NCBI RefSeq assembly: GCF_019794555.1
Contig: NZ_JAIMEP010000013.1
Span: forward strand, 1-52,922
DNA: 52,922 nucleotides
DNA from: Streptococcus suis
GTDB taxonomy: Bacteria; Bacillota; Bacilli; Lactobacillales; Streptococcaceae
Direction of reading: 5' to 3'
Shown here: piece by piece, positions 5,921 through 15,778 of the stretch
Numbering within the stretch: position 1 is the stretch's first letter
Layout: the number at the start of each line of letters is the position of its first letter
The notes under the pieces: generated by a model
Seen by the model: only the letters and a program-made list of their open reading frames with translations
Databases searched by the model: none
Told to the model about the DNA's origin: nothing
Position numbers and translations under genes: made by a program

Positions 5921-8614
5921 TTAGTATTCCTTCTCGCTTTTATCAACTACTTTTCCATATCTTTCAGCCAAATTTGTAAAACTAGAGCTTGCTTGAATTT
6001 GTTGAGATGGAATGAAAAGGTATTTCCATGGCTTTCTGCCATTTGCCATTGCCCAGTTAGTGGCAACGTCACAAAATTGAACTGCTCTCATACTTTTAGC
6101 TATGACATCTGCATTTTCTAATTTATCTTCCCCTTTTACCTCAATCAAATAGAAACTTTCTTTAGTTTCAACAACAAAATCAGGTTCGTAGCGTTTACCT
6201 CTGTTATATGTAATATTAAATTCTGCTGGTGCAGGGCGAAGCCAATTTTGAACAGTTGTATCATGTTCCAGAACTCGAGCCAAAATTAGCTCTGGCTTAC
6301 TATCAAACTTAGTTGTACTAAAAACTCCTTTTTTAATGCCTTCAAATAAAACAGACTTAATTCCAGATTCATACGAATCACTATAGAAGTCCACATGTTC
6401 TGTCCATGTATAAGATTGGCTAATATTACAACTACTTGTCCCAGAGACACTCTCCTCAAGACAACCATTCGTGGTATAGAAATGGTCTTCTAGAAGCATT
6501 TGAGAATAGATTTTTTGAGCAATATCTTTTTTGAACATCATAATAATATTTCTCATGATATTACTACTATACTTGTTCTCGTAATGATCACAAACTTGTG
6601 TAATCAGTTTAAAGAGTAAATCAGAACATTTTTCATAATCAATTTCTGGTTTTTCTCTTAGTATCTCAAGTAAAGCCTTTTTAGGATTGTAACCATCAAA
6701 GTTAATAGCATCACTAGACAGTCGTTCTAAATCTGAAAGGTTTGCTAAATTCTGAATGACTAATTCATTATTAATAGGTGTATGTGTAAACGTTGCTAAA
6801 TCTAAATCAAAATCAGCAAATCCATATTCTTCAACACCTTTATCAGTTACCTTCAATCTAGGAATAGGAATAAATTTATTGATAGCTTGTTGATGAACTT
6901 CCTCAATATTTTTATCAAGCCAATGAGAAAAAGGATTTTCATTTTCTCTATAGACTTCACCTAAATCTTTATCCCCATTTACTTTTTCCTTAATCCGATC
7001 AACGACACTCCTCATTTGTTCTGAGGTTAAGTTTACAGTCTTCTTCTCTTGGATTTCTTTAGCTAGTTCCGTTTGAACTAGTTCAGAAGTCTTATCAATA
7101 ACTTTGTCTATTGAATCTGTTCTTGTTATATTCAAAGATTTATAGGCATTTTCACGTATATCATTTTTTTCAAATTCAAACGACAGTTGAGTAGTTGATG
7201 TTTTAGTTTCAATATCTTCGATGGTGATAATATTACCAGCTTTAAAAATCGAATCTCCTTGTTGAGCTTCTTCAATGATTTCTTGGAACTTATCATGAGC
7301 AGTGAGATAGACAGCATCAACAATTGAATCTCCAGTACGCTTCCCGTATGGCAGTCGCAAACCACGACCTACCATTTGTTCCCTAAGAATTTTAGATGCG
7401 GCTGTACGTAGAGGTACGATTGTATAAAGATTATTTACATCCCACCCTTCTTTAAGCATATTAACATGAATCACAATCTCTATCGGATTATCACTACGTT
7501 CAATTTCCAATAAAAGTTTATTGTTAGCTTCGCTTTCTGCACCAGTCTTCTTTGAGTGGACAGTAATGGTCTTATTACGATAAATGCCATCTCTAAACTC
7601 ATCAGAAGTAACAAACGTTTCGACCCACTTTGCGTGGTCAGTATCCTTACAAACTACCATCATAAACGGTTTCACCGTACGAATAGGGTTCTCTTCCGTA
7701 CTGTTATTTATCGCATAAGTTTCTAGCTCTAACTTTGTTCGCTCATGTAATTTAACCCCATCATATAACATAGTCTTATCCAACTCTTCTACTCCGAAAT
7801 TAAAAAAATCTATATCAGAGCGTGTCGCAGCATAAGGGGTCCGAGTGTAACCATCTTCGATTGCTTTCGATAATGGATACTCATAAACGACATTTTTGAA
7901 TTTTTCTTGTTTTTTTCCTTTACCTACAAGTGGGGTGGCAGTTAGTTCGACTCCTAGCATGGGCTTCAAGTCATTCAAAGCTTGAATCCCCTTATCTGCC
8001 CGATAATGGTGAGACTCATCCATAATCAAAACAAGGTCTGGTAGTGAGGCAAGATACTGATAAAATGAATCACCAATCATTTCATTAAGCTTACGCATAT
8101 TGGCTTCATCTTTATTGAATTTATCAATATTAAAGACAAAAATACGAATATCAGACTCAAACATTGAAATCTGTTTAGATTTATAGTCATCATCCGTTAC
8201 AATTTGAGGTGGATTTAAGAAACATCCTAAACCTTTGAAAACATATTTTGAATGATTGAAATCTGATAGGTCTTTTTTTAGCTTTTCATAAATCGTCGTA
8301 TTGGGTGCGACAACAAAGAAATTCTTTACATTATGTTGCGTATAAAAATAAGCGATAAAAGCACCCATTAGGCGAGTCTTTCCGACACCCGTCGCGAGGG
8401 CAAATGTCAAAGACATAAAATCCCGTTCAAAATCAGTACAAATAGGGTAGAGTGTATTGACACTCTCCAGAGCGGCCTTTAAATTCATCCCTTTCTGGAT
8501 ATGAATTGAGTTCATAATTTCTTCTAGAATTTTTAGAGAATCTCTTTGTGGCGTCCGCAGTGACATGACACCGCTGATGTAATCCGTCGTATATTGAGGA
8601 AATCTATTATTCAT
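5921..8614 (-). CDS. res: Type III restriction enzyme Res subunit
   Basis: This is the helicase-nuclease subunit of a type III restriction system, which works only in complex with the Mod methylase: it translocates along DNA and cleaves near unmethylated sites. Visible are helicase motif I (ATGVGKTRL, near residue 80), motif II (DESHHYR), the late helicase motif QMVGRGLRLPYG, and a C-terminal PD-(D/E)xK nuclease core (PDFVVET...YLIEVKG). The length of about 897 residues is normal for the family. I use the ATG at 8614 because GGAG lies 7 bases before it; an upstream in-frame start would give 904 residues. It overlaps the end of mod, the usual mod-res arrangement. With Mod frameshifted, the complex may not form. 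Confidence 0.9.
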   Translation of the reverse strand: MNNRFPQYTTDYISGVMSLRTPQRDSLKILEEIMNSIHIQKGMNLKAALESVNTLYPICTDFERDFMSLTFALATGVGKTRLMGAFIAYFYTQHNVKNFFVVAPNTTIYEKLKKDLSDFNHSKYVFKGLGCFLNPPQIVTDDDYKSKQISMFESDIRIFVFNIDKFNKDEANMRKLNEMIGDSFYQYLASLPDLVLIMDESHHYRADKGIQALNDLKPMLGVELTATPLVGKGKKQEKFKNVVYEYPLSKAIEDGYTRTPYAATRSDIDFFNFGVEELDKTMLYDGVKLHERTKLELETYAINNSTEENPIRTVKPFMMVVCKDTDHAKWVETFVTSDEFRDGIYRNKTITVHSKKTGAESEANNKLLLEIERSDNPIEIVIHVNMLKEGWDVNNLYTIVPLRTAASKILREQMVGRGLRLPYGKRTGDSIVDAVYLTAHDKFQEIIEEAQQGDSIFKAGNIITIEDIETKTSTTQLSFEFEKNDIRENAYKSLNITRTDSIDKVIDKTSELVQTELAKEIQEKKTVNLTSEQMRSVVDRIKEKVNGDKDLGEVYRENENPFSHWLDKNIEEVHQQAINKFIPIPRLKVTDKGVEEYGFADFDLDLATFTHTPINNELVIQNLANLSDLERLSSDAINFDGYNPKKALLEILREKPEIDYEKCSDLLFKLITQVCDHYENKYSSNIMRNIIMMFKKDIAQKIYSQMLLEDHFYTTNGCLEESVSGTSSCNISQSYTWTEHVDFYSDSYESGIKSVLFEGIKKGVFSTTKFDSKPELILARVLEHDTTVQNWLRPAPAEFNITYNRGKRYEPDFVVETKESFYLIEVKGEDKLENADVIAKSMRAVQFCDVATNWAMANGRKPWKYLFIPSQQIQASSSFTNLAERYGKVVDKSEKEY

Positions 8615-10198
8615 CTTCATACTCCTCATCATCATATATCGGTGGGTTGATAATATTTAAATTATAGTTTTCTTTGTTAAATTCGCATCGGTCAAGCAGC
8701 ATTTGAGGAATTTTCTTTACAGTGATATTAGGATAACGTTTTTCAATTTCTTTAGAGAAAGATTTGCATGCTACGATAAGAAATTCATCGTCTTCCATAG
8801 CGGATTGAATGGCATCTATAAATCCAATATCAAGATGACGAGTAGATACAAATAGATATGAGTTTTCATTCCCTATCGACTGCTTCCAAAATTGTTCGCT
8901 ATCTGGCTGATAAGTAAAACCTTCGTGTAAGGCAACCGCACTGGCTAGCATATCCGCATCATAGTCCGAGTTAATCACATACTCATCAAAAGCATCTTTA
9001 TTTATTAAAGATGGAGCTAGCTCGTAGAATTTATAAGCTCCGCCACCTTGCCATTCTATATTTTTTGAAATACCGCCTTGATCAATACCATCTATCACTT
9101 TATCCAAACGGACTTTACAATGCGTATAGGCATGGTCACCCATTTCTATACCAATATATTTCCGATTCATCTTATGAGCGACTGCGGCTGTTGTGCCAGA
9201 ACCAAGGAAGGAGTCTAAAATTAAATCATCTGGATTAGAGGCAATATGAATAATTCGCTCAATTAGAGTTTCAGGTTTCGGAGTATCGAATATACTTTCT
9301 TTGCCGAATATACTCATAATTTCCTTCTTGGCAGAATCAGTATGCCCTACCTCATCACTTGGCCACCAAGTCCACGGAGCAACCCCAGGAACTTCAGATA
9401 AATACCTAATTTTATTTGGTTGACTATTATTATCTTTGCCAAAATAAATTCGTCCGCCTGCCAACAATTCTTCGAATGTTTTTTTGGATAAAGACCAGCA
9501 TCTACCCGCAGGTGGGGTGTGAACTTTACCACCAGGTGCAACTATCTCATAAAATTGTTCTGGAGTTGCATGTCCTGCCTGAGCAGTCATAGGAACAGGA
9601 CGCCACCTTCCTCTAGGGTCGTTATTAGGATTTTTATAAACCTTAGCCTGCTGTTCAGTCATAGGAACTAGATTTCTATTATTCTTAAATTTTAGTTTAT
9701 TTATTGCATAAACTAAAATATATTCATGAACATCTCCAATGGACTCTCTATTTTCTCTAGAATATCTTTTCTGCCATACAATTTGTGCAACAAAGCTAGT
9801 CCGACCAAATAACTCATCACATAGCACCTTCATATATGCCTGTTCATTATCATCGATACTAATCCAAATACTTCCATCCTCTGGATCTAATAGCTTCCAT
9901 AATATTTCAAGTCTTGGACGTATTAAACTTAACCAAGTACTATGTTCTACATTGTCATCATAATGTTCAAAAGCGGCCCCAATATTATAAGGTGGGTCGA
10001 TGTAAATACACTTCACTTTCCCAGCATACTTATTTTCCAAGCTTTTAATGCAAGGAGATTATCGCCATGAATAATCATATTCTCTGTTTCTGGGTCATTG
10101 ACACAGTTAGATTTTTCCTTATCTTCAATCAATAACCGTGGCTCAACCTTTATCTCGTCGTTCTTACCAACCCAGGTAAGTTCTAGTTTATTTGACAT
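8607..10198 (-). pseudogene. mod: Type III DNA methyltransferase Mod, frameshifted near the N-terminus
   Basis: A beta-class adenine methyltransferase that recognises the site for the type III system. The intact start is ATG at 10198 (MSNKLELTWVGK), and the frame runs to HGDNLLALKA near 10040. There the DNA reads GCTTGG where GCTTTGG would continue the family sequence LENKYAGKVKC, so one T is missing and the first frame ends at 10013. The rest (to 8607) has the catalytic DPPYN, the DSFLGSGTTAA cofactor motif and a full target-recognition region. It might be started from a TTG at 10040, but then about 50 residues are lost. Possible explanations are a true knock-out, a switchable frame, or a sequencing error; the T-run is too short for classical phase variation. 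Confidence 0.85.
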
Positions 10199-10254
10199 TA
10201 TCGATGCCTCTCTATTTTTATAATAAAATTATATCATATTTGCGACGGTAAAAA

Positions 10255-10566
10255 TTAGCATATTTTAACCACTTTTTGTTCAGAAAATGTACTCCCATGA
10301 TATCTGTAACACCTTATCGTTCGATTTTCTTTACTGGATTCTATCTGAAAATAAAAATAATGCTCCCTCCCATCCTTGCTATTCTCCTTATTGAGCTTAA
10401 AATAGTTCTTCTGGCTCATAGCCATTTCACGGAGGATGTCATCAGTTAGAAAGGTCAAGGGGATGTCCATGTTTGAGTACTTGTAGAAGTCTTCTTCAAA
10501 TTTCATGTAGGAATCCGAGAAGTAATCAAACTGCAATTTGTCGTCATAAATTTCTTTTCTACTCAT
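10255..10566 (-). CDS. Small conserved protein of the YolD/UmuC-like operon (DUF5960-like)
   Basis: A 103-residue charged protein with no membrane segment or known catalytic motif. I recall proteins of this type (DUF5960-like) downstream of YolD-like and Y-family polymerase genes in streptococci. It overlaps the preceding YolD-like gene by 8 bases, so it is the last gene of the leftward stress operon. The function is unknown; the assignment to this family is from memory. Confidence 0.55.
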   Translation of the reverse strand: MSRKEIYDDKLQFDYFSDSYMKFEEDFYKYSNMDIPLTFLTDDILREMAMSQKNYFKLNKENSKDGREHYFYFQIESSKENRTIRCYRYHGSTFSEQKVVKIC

Positions 10567-10921
10567 CGTCCAACTCCTCTATCATGCTGATTTCTAAAAT
10601 ATCATCTACCTGAATCAAGTGGTATTTCTCACTTGATTTGATAGTGATTTCCTTAACGTCAATTTCAGTCACTTGCCCAATATGGGTTTCCTTCACTTTC
10701 CCTAATTTGACGACAAACATTCCTGTTAGACCTCCTGCATAGAGCTGGCCTATTAAGGTCAGCTTTTCTGCTTTGGTAAGTGTTTGCGTCATGTCAACTT
10801 TGTTCTTATCATCAGTCAGTGAAGTCGTGTGCTCGGATAAGAAGAAGCCCATCCACTTCATCATGCCACGATCCTGGTGTTCCCTTGCTGACTGGAAAGG
10901 GAGATACATACGATCAATCAT
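10559..10921 (-). CDS. YolD-like family protein
   Basis: The 120-residue product begins DRMYLPFQSAREHQDRGMMKWMGFFLSEH, the typical opening of YolD-like proteins, which accompany UvrX/UmuC-type polymerases in Gram-positive bacteria and are thought to act as accessory factors in the way UmuD does in E. coli. The later part has the small beta-rich pattern of the family. It overlaps the end of the polymerase gene by 4 bases (ATGA), so translation is probably coupled. Confidence 0.75.
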   Translation of the reverse strand: MIDRMYLPFQSAREHQDRGMMKWMGFFLSEHTTSLTDDKNKVDMTQTLTKAEKLTLIGQLYAGGLTGMFVVKLGKVKETHIGQVTEIDVKEITIKSSEKYHLIQVDDILEISMIEELDDE

Positions 10922-12333
10922 TTTAGTCCGTCCAATCCACCAGCTGAATGCCCACCAATTAATTTGCTGCGCTCGACACTCCTGGATGCCTCAAGTAAGG
11001 AGGATCCTTTCTGGATAAGGGTAAAGCCAAATTGATTGCGGATGGTGTCAATTGCTGATTGGAGCCTTTCTTCTTTTTCTATTTTTTCGACATCGTCAAA
11101 GAGGGAAATCAGACCATAAGACTCGTCCACAAAGCCTGAATAGTAGACAGAAATGGTCCTGACTGCTCCTTCTGAATATTTCTTCCGAAAGAGACCAATA
11201 ACATAGTTGGCAAGTTCTCTTGTCAAATTTGTCGGTTCTATCTTCATCTGTGCATTGATAGGACGTTTCCCTTCGCTAGCTGAATAGCCAACTCCAATTG
11301 ATACCCTAGTTGTTTTCTTATGAGCTCGTCTAAGTCGTATAGCTACCTGCTCAGCCATTTCCCGTAAAACAAGTTCCATATCAGTTTGTCTGATATAGTC
11401 TCTCGGCAAAACCTGAGAATTTCCTAAACCATTTGACTTTGGTTTATAAGGTTTATGAACATTACTTTCATCTATCCCATTAGCATGAAAAAATAAGTCT
11501 ACCCCTACCACACCAAATTCCTTTTTGAGGATGTCTGGATTAAAATTAGCTAACTCCTTGATTGAGTATATGCCTAACTTGTTCAGTCGTTTCTCTGTAC
11601 GATGACCTATTCCCCAGAAGTCTGTTAGGTTAGGAATGCCCCAAACCTTTATTTCCACATCCTCATAGGACCAATTTGCTCGCATGGTTAGTGTCTTCTT
11701 GGCTTCATTATCCAGCGCCAATTTGGCCAAAAGAGGGTTGCTATTGGACATGCCTACGGTAGAATATATCCCCGTTTGTCGCCAAATATCCCGTTGAATC
11801 CGTGAGGATATCATGTCTAACTTGTCCTTACGACTGATCGTCTTACCAGGAATAAAGTAATTCAGGGACGAGGTCAGATCAATAAAACCTTCATCAATAG
11901 AGTAGGGGAGGATATCACTAGGGCTAGCATAATTCTGAAAGATATGTTGGATTTCCATATTTTTCTTTATATAGATATCCATACGTGGTGGAACAATATA
12001 AGTTATCTTGGCCCACTCCTCAATGTAGCGAACGTATTCAGGCGTTGTTGGCAATCCTTGTCTTTTAGCATTGTAATAAGAAAACTTTCTCGTATGGATA
12101 TCAAAAGGCAGGTCATAACTTCTTCCAACATTTGATTTGCCAAAGATTTTTTTAAACATTGGTGACGATGCCAAAATCAAGCCATTGGAATTATCCGCCC
12201 TGCTCATGACACAGAGGGAGGTTTTCAGGGGATGCAGGCCTCGCTCCACACATTCCACGCTAGCGTAAAAGGATTTCATATCCACAAAGGCAATATCAGA
12301 CTTTGGCTCCCGTGAATAATCAAAATAGCCCAT
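10918..12333 (-). CDS. Y-family (UmuC/UvrX-like) translesion DNA polymerase
   Basis: A 471-residue error-prone polymerase of the UvrX/UmuC branch, used to copy damaged DNA. The palm carboxylates are visible in IAFVDMKSFYAS (residues about 14-25) and YSIDEGFID (about 145-153), followed by helix-hairpin-helix and little-finger regions (FWGIGHRTEKRLNKLGI). It starts 1 base after the repressor gene ends and overlaps the YolD-like gene, so the set is one operon controlled by the S24 repressor. Such cassettes are often carried on streptococcal ICEs and phages and raise mutation rate under stress. Confidence 0.9.
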   Translation of the reverse strand: MGYFDYSREPKSDIAFVDMKSFYASVECVERGLHPLKTSLCVMSRADNSNGLILASSPMFKKIFGKSNVGRSYDLPFDIHTRKFSYYNAKRQGLPTTPEYVRYIEEWAKITYIVPPRMDIYIKKNMEIQHIFQNYASPSDILPYSIDEGFIDLTSSLNYFIPGKTISRKDKLDMISSRIQRDIWRQTGIYSTVGMSNSNPLLAKLALDNEAKKTLTMRANWSYEDVEIKVWGIPNLTDFWGIGHRTEKRLNKLGIYSIKELANFNPDILKKEFGVVGVDLFFHANGIDESNVHKPYKPKSNGLGNSQVLPRDYIRQTDMELVLREMAEQVAIRLRRAHKKTTRVSIGVGYSASEGKRPINAQMKIEPTNLTRELANYVIGLFRKKYSEGAVRTISVYYSGFVDESYGLISLFDDVEKIEKEERLQSAIDTIRNQFGFTLIQKGSSLLEASRSVERSKLIGGHSAGGLDGLK

Positions 12334-12334
12334 C

Positions 12335-13021
12335 TCATACCTCCAAAGGTGTAAAGGCTCCTACAATTTTCCCAACAATTCGAGGATTGTCGTCGAATGG
12401 TGCAAACTTGTCTTTGTAGTCCTTATTGATAGAAACAAGACGAAGTCCTTCTTTTTCACAATAGACTTTCTTGATATAGGTTTGGTCATTCCAGACTACG
12501 GCATAGACAGCACCGTCATAGTCAAAGCCAGTTTCACGAATGAGAGCCACGTCATGATTGTGATAGGTCGGCTCCATAGAATCCCCCTCAATCCAAGAGG
12601 CAAAATCGTGAGGCAACTCTTCATCAAAATAAACCGTATCGTAGTCTTTATCATCATAAACAGAAGCGCCGATACCAGCGGACATACGCTCATAAACCTT
12701 GTAAGCAAATCGTGGTTGCTCATTGACAATGCTGATGATTTTGTTTTGATTGATAACCAAATCCTGAACATAGTCCAACGCCTTCTCCTGATTCGGTTCA
12801 TTCAGCTGACGATATAGAGTCGATATTTTATTTTCCGTTAGAAAGCCTGTCGGAACTCTCAAAAGCTTCTCTAGCTTTTCTAAATTATCTTTATTCGGTT
12901 GAGAACTTCCTTTTTCCCAGGCAGAATAGGATTGCCTAGAGATGCCAATGGCTCTTGCTAACTCCGATTGATTCATCTTCAATTCTTTTCGCCGTTCAAT
13001 CAATTTTTCAGGATAATACAT
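12335..13021 (-). CDS. LexA/HdiR-like repressor: XRE helix-turn-helix plus S24 autopeptidase
   Basis: Residues about 12-60 form an XRE-type DNA-binding domain (NQSELARAIGISRQSYSAWEKG). The C-terminal half is an S24 peptidase with the nucleophile serine in EGDSMEPTYHNHD and the base lysine in TYIKKVY. An Ala-Gly bond in RMSAGIGASV is the likely self-cleavage site. Damage would trigger RecA-assisted self-cleavage, relieving repression of its own operon, which encodes a translesion polymerase. It lies 2 bases after the ImmA/IrrE gene. Its probable operators are the two palindromes upstream of that gene (13918-13941 and 13956-13971). Confidence 0.88.
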   Translation of the reverse strand: MYYPEKLIERRKELKMNQSELARAIGISRQSYSAWEKGSSQPNKDNLEKLEKLLRVPTGFLTENKISTLYRQLNEPNQEKALDYVQDLVINQNKIISIVNEQPRFAYKVYERMSAGIGASVYDDKDYDTVYFDEELPHDFASWIEGDSMEPTYHNHDVALIRETGFDYDGAVYAVVWNDQTYIKKVYCEKEGLRLVSINKDYKDKFAPFDDNPRIVGKIVGAFTPLEV

Positions 13022-13023
13022 AC

Positions 13024-13890
13024 TTACCTCTTTTCTAGTAGAAGAATGGTTTTAGCTCGTGATTGAGCTTGTTGTTTGGTCATTTTTTCTTTATCCCAGG
13101 CATATCCTATCTTTTTTCCAAAGTCAAACAATGTCCAGGTTCCTATATTAGAATCTATTTGTTCTAAATTTTTGCGAAAGTCATTCTCTAGCAAATCTGG
13201 AAAATCACTACTTGAGACAAAATTGTTTGTTTCTAAAGCAGATAATATTGCCACAAGTGGATTCACACTAACTGCTTTATATTCTGCTTCTATTTCATCT
13301 TTAATTTGCCCAAATAATTCAAGAATTAACCTGTTATTATTTAGTCGATAATCACTAATCGCCTGATTGATGTCCTGATAATTACTATCCAAGTAATAAC
13401 GAAACATATCCCTCAAGCGATAGATAAGCGCCTCCGATGATACTACTAGGTCCGACAAAATCTTACTAAATCGAGATTTGCGATAATAAACATTGGACAA
13501 AAGCACAATATCTGGCATAAGAATAACAGCAGAAAAGAGATTTGCTTCTGTCTCAAGTCTTGACTCACTACCAGTACTCAATTCCGTAAACATATTACCG
13601 TCATGACCAAGGATAAAATGTCCCAATTCATGACACTTGGTAAAATTCTGCTTGACAATAGGATTCTCCTTCTCATAAGAAAAGGAGATCCCCTCATCAT
13701 CAATCATAGTCAGCCCTTCAATCTTGCGATTAGAAAAATGATGTTCCAAAATCTTAATATCATAAACCTCAACACAGGTATCAAAATAATAATCAAAGCG
13801 ATAAGTCAGCGGTGAAATCTGATTATCTTTCATGAATTGATACAAATGTTTTCTTGCAATTTGGGTAACTCTAGCATAAACTTCTCTCAC
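13024..13890 (-). CDS. ImmA/IrrE-family metalloprotease
   Basis: The 288-residue product has the zinc-protease motif CHELGHFILGHD (residues about 85-96) and the third-ligand helix SRLETEANLFSAVILMP that define the ImmA/IrrE family. In ICEBs1, phages and Deinococcus these proteases cleave an XRE repressor after DNA damage. Here the gene directly precedes an XRE-S24 repressor, its likely target or partner. It is the first gene of the leftward operon, with a TGGACA-N17-TATAAT promoter just upstream. Confidence 0.85.
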   Translation of the reverse strand: MREVYARVTQIARKHLYQFMKDNQISPLTYRFDYYFDTCVEVYDIKILEHHFSNRKIEGLTMIDDEGISFSYEKENPIVKQNFTKCHELGHFILGHDGNMFTELSTGSESRLETEANLFSAVILMPDIVLLSNVYYRKSRFSKILSDLVVSSEALIYRLRDMFRYYLDSNYQDINQAISDYRLNNNRLILELFGQIKDEIEAEYKAVSVNPLVAILSALETNNFVSSSDFPDLLENDFRKNLEQIDSNIGTWTLFDFGKKIGYAWDKEKMTKQQAQSRAKTILLLEKR

Positions 13891-13917
13891 ATCATACCTC
13901 TCAGCAAGTCAAAATTA

Positions 13918-13941
13918 TTTGTCAGTTATTCAACTGACAAA
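13918..13941. promoter_or_regulatory. Palindromic operator 1 of the stress operon
   Basis: TTTGTCAGTT and AACTGACAAA arms (10 bp, perfect) separated by four bases. It abuts the -10 box of the leftward promoter, a position where a bound repressor would block initiation. The S24 repressor encoded in the operon is the obvious candidate. Confidence 0.7.
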
Positions 13942-13970
13942 ATTATATAATAAAAGTGGACCAATGTCCA
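13942..13970 (-). promoter_or_regulatory. Promoter of the ImmA-S24-polymerase operon with operator 2
   Basis: On the minus strand, TGGACA (13965-13970), a 17-base spacer and a perfect TATAAT (13942-13947). A second perfect palindrome, GTGGAC-CAAT-GTCCAC at 13956-13971, overlaps the -35 box, and the first palindrome abuts the -10 box, so the promoter is flanked by two different operator-like sites. Confidence 0.65.
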
Positions 13971-14053
13971 CTAGAAAATTATTCAAGTCACTCCACTTAA
14001 TCATTTTGTAACAAAATTAGTCTAAAATAAAACCAAATAGGAGGTACAATCAT

Positions 14054-14410
14054 ATGAGAAGACTACTAAGTTTACTTGCACTTACTGCTATTAGCTTGTT
14101 CCTGGTAGCTTGTTCAAGCGAGGAAAGCATGAATGGAGAGTATTACGAAATTGGAGACTACGGTACTGATCTAGTCATTACGATTGATGGTGATACAGGT
14201 ACCGTAGATGCTGAAGGCTCCACGACAAATATGACTATCGATACCGACTCACAAACATTCACCATTGAAGGATTCTCAGACCCTACTGTTGAATACGAAT
14301 ATGAGGATGGAGTCATAACAGCAAATATCACAGGTTCAGAACGCCAATACTATCGAAAAGGTAGCGAGGCGTATGAGAAAGAATTGAAAGAGTATGGAGT
14401 TGAAGAATAA
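14054..14410 (+). CDS. Small secreted lipoprotein
   Basis: A 118-residue protein with a short lysine/arginine N-terminus, a hydrophobic core and a lipobox LVAC at about residues 17-20, so it should be lipid-anchored outside the membrane. The mature part is acidic and threonine-rich with alternating strands, similar in style to streptococcal DUF-type lipoproteins, but I cannot name a family. AGGAGG lies 8 bases before the ATG. It is the only rightward gene in the 2-17.8 kb cargo region and is transcribed divergently from the ImmA operon. The function is unknown; surface exclusion is one possibility, without direct support. Confidence 0.75.
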   Translation: MRRLLSLLALTAISLFLVACSSEESMNGEYYEIGDYGTDLVITIDGDTGTVDAEGSTTNMTIDTDSQTFTIEGFSDPTVEYEYEDGVITANITGSERQYYRKGSEAYEKELKEYGVEE

Positions 14411-14416
14411 AAAAGA

Positions 14417-14442
14417 TTCAGAAGTAACTCTGAACCTTTTTA
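14417..14442. terminator. Bidirectional terminator between lipoprotein and AAA ATPase genes
   Basis: GGTTCAGA-type stem (TTCAGA...TCTGAA) with A-rich left and T-rich right flanks, placed between the convergent genes ending at 14410 and 14462. Confidence 0.65.
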
Positions 14443-14461
14443 CAATTATTCGATTTGTATT

Positions 14462-15760
14462 CTATATACCAAAATCCTCAAATTTAATCTCTTGTAAATC
14501 ATTATCAGTTATCGTATCTAAGCTTGCAATACGATTTGCTTGATTTGAGAATGCTCTTTCAAATAGGTTCCTAACTTCTCGACCGTTCGCAAAATTCTCT
14601 GTTTTTTCTTCACAAATTTTTTTAAAGTAGTCCTTCATCATCGGAATAGTATCCTCTTCCAATTTTACATCGTTTGAATCACAAAGAAGTACTAAAATTG
14701 AAAAAAGTTGTTCTGGAGTATAGTCATCAAAAAAGATACTTTTATTAAATCTTGACTTCAACCCAGGGTTTGAATCTAGAAATCTATTCATTGGTTCATT
14801 ATAACCTGCAACAATTAATACAAATTCATCCCGATTGTCTTCCATAGCTTTTAATAAAGTATCTATTGCTTCCTGCCCGAAATCTGTCCCCCCCTTTGCC
14901 AAAGTATAAGCTTCATCAATAAATAAGATACCTCCCATAGCTTCTTGAATTTTTTCTTGAGTTTTAAGTGCTGTCTGTCCGACGTAACCTGCAACCAAAC
15001 CTGCCCGGTCAACCTCGACCAACTGTCCTTTCTTCAGCACACCTAATTGTTTGTAAATTTTTGCAACTAATCTAGCAACCGTTGTTTTTCCAGTTCCTGG
15101 GTTCCCTAAAAAGACTAAATGTTTTGATAATACAGGGATTTTTAAGCCTCGATTCTCACGAATCTTATTTACTTTCAAAATATTCGTTAGGGTCCTGATT
15201 TCAAATTTAACACCATCTAGTCCAATCAATTTATCTAATCGGTCTAACAATTCTTCTAAAGTTTCTTCGCCACTACTGTGTTCAACTAATGAACTTTCAT
15301 TATCAACGGAGTTTTCATATTTATTTATGCTGTCTTCACCACCTCTAGCCTGTTTATCCTGATTAACAAATGACTTATTCAACGTTGATAAATAGGACAA
15401 AAATTTCTCTGAATCTGTATTACTCTTAGTATTATTGTTGACTAGGTAATACTTCCCAATAGAAATTATTACATTGACATAGGTTTCCCCTATCAAATTT
15501 CTATTTCCATCCGAAAGTGAACTGAAAAATTCTGGAGTGTATCCATCTTGTATATTCGGAATAGTTCCAACTTCCTCTGTAAAATATATAGATTTGAAAA
15601 AGTTGATTCTCTCTGTGGAATTACCAATAGTAATGTAGTCAATAAAAGACAGTATTTCCTTAATGACCAAGATTTTGAAATTAGGTATTTTATTATTCAA
15701 TCCAGCCTTACCACAAACATAAAAAAGTTGGTCTAGTACATTTTTGATTTCGATATTCAC
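14462..15760 (-). CDS. CbbX/SpoVK-type AAA ATPase
   Basis: A 432-residue protein. The C-terminal two thirds is an AAA module of the CbbX/SpoVK subgroup: [14 protein letters not shown] linker, Walker [10 protein letters not shown] (about residue 218), pore loop [13 protein letters not shown], Walker [11 protein letters not shown], sensor and arginine-finger region [12 protein letters not shown]. This subgroup usually forms hexamers that remodel protein complexes. The N-terminal 140 residues are all-helical and not recognised; a TerB-like fold is possible. It is the third gene after the 214-aa and 344-aa unknowns and the XRE regulator, all leftward and tightly spaced. In this ICE cargo a role in defence or element maintenance is a reasonable guess but unproved. 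Confidence 0.85.
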   Translation of the reverse strand: MNIEIKNVLDQLFYVCGKAGLNNKIPNFKILVIKEILSFIDYITIGNSTERINFFKSIYFTEEVGTIPNIQDGYTPEFFSSLSDGNRNLIGETYVNVIISIGKYYLVNNNTKSNTDSEKFLSYLSTLNKSFVNQDKQARGGEDSINKYENSVDNESSLVEHSSGEETLEELLDRLDKLIGLDGVKFEIRTLTNILKVNKIRENRGLKIPVLSKHLVFLGNPGTGKTTVARLVAKIYKQLGVLKKGQLVEVDRAGLVAGYVGQTALKTQEKIQEAMGGILFIDEAYTLAKGGTDFGQEAIDTLLKAMEDNRDEFVLIVAGYNEPMNRFLDSNPGLKSRFNKSIFFDDYTPEQLFSILVLLCDSNDVKLEEDTIPMMKDYFKKICEEKTENFANGREVRNLFERAFSNQANRIASLDTITDNDLQEIKFEDFGI

Positions 15761-15778
15761 AGTTTTAACTATTCCCTA

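Noticed and set aside
12482..12817. Open frames overlapping the S24 repressor gene
   Set aside because: They are shadows of a gene with clear HTH and peptidase motifs.
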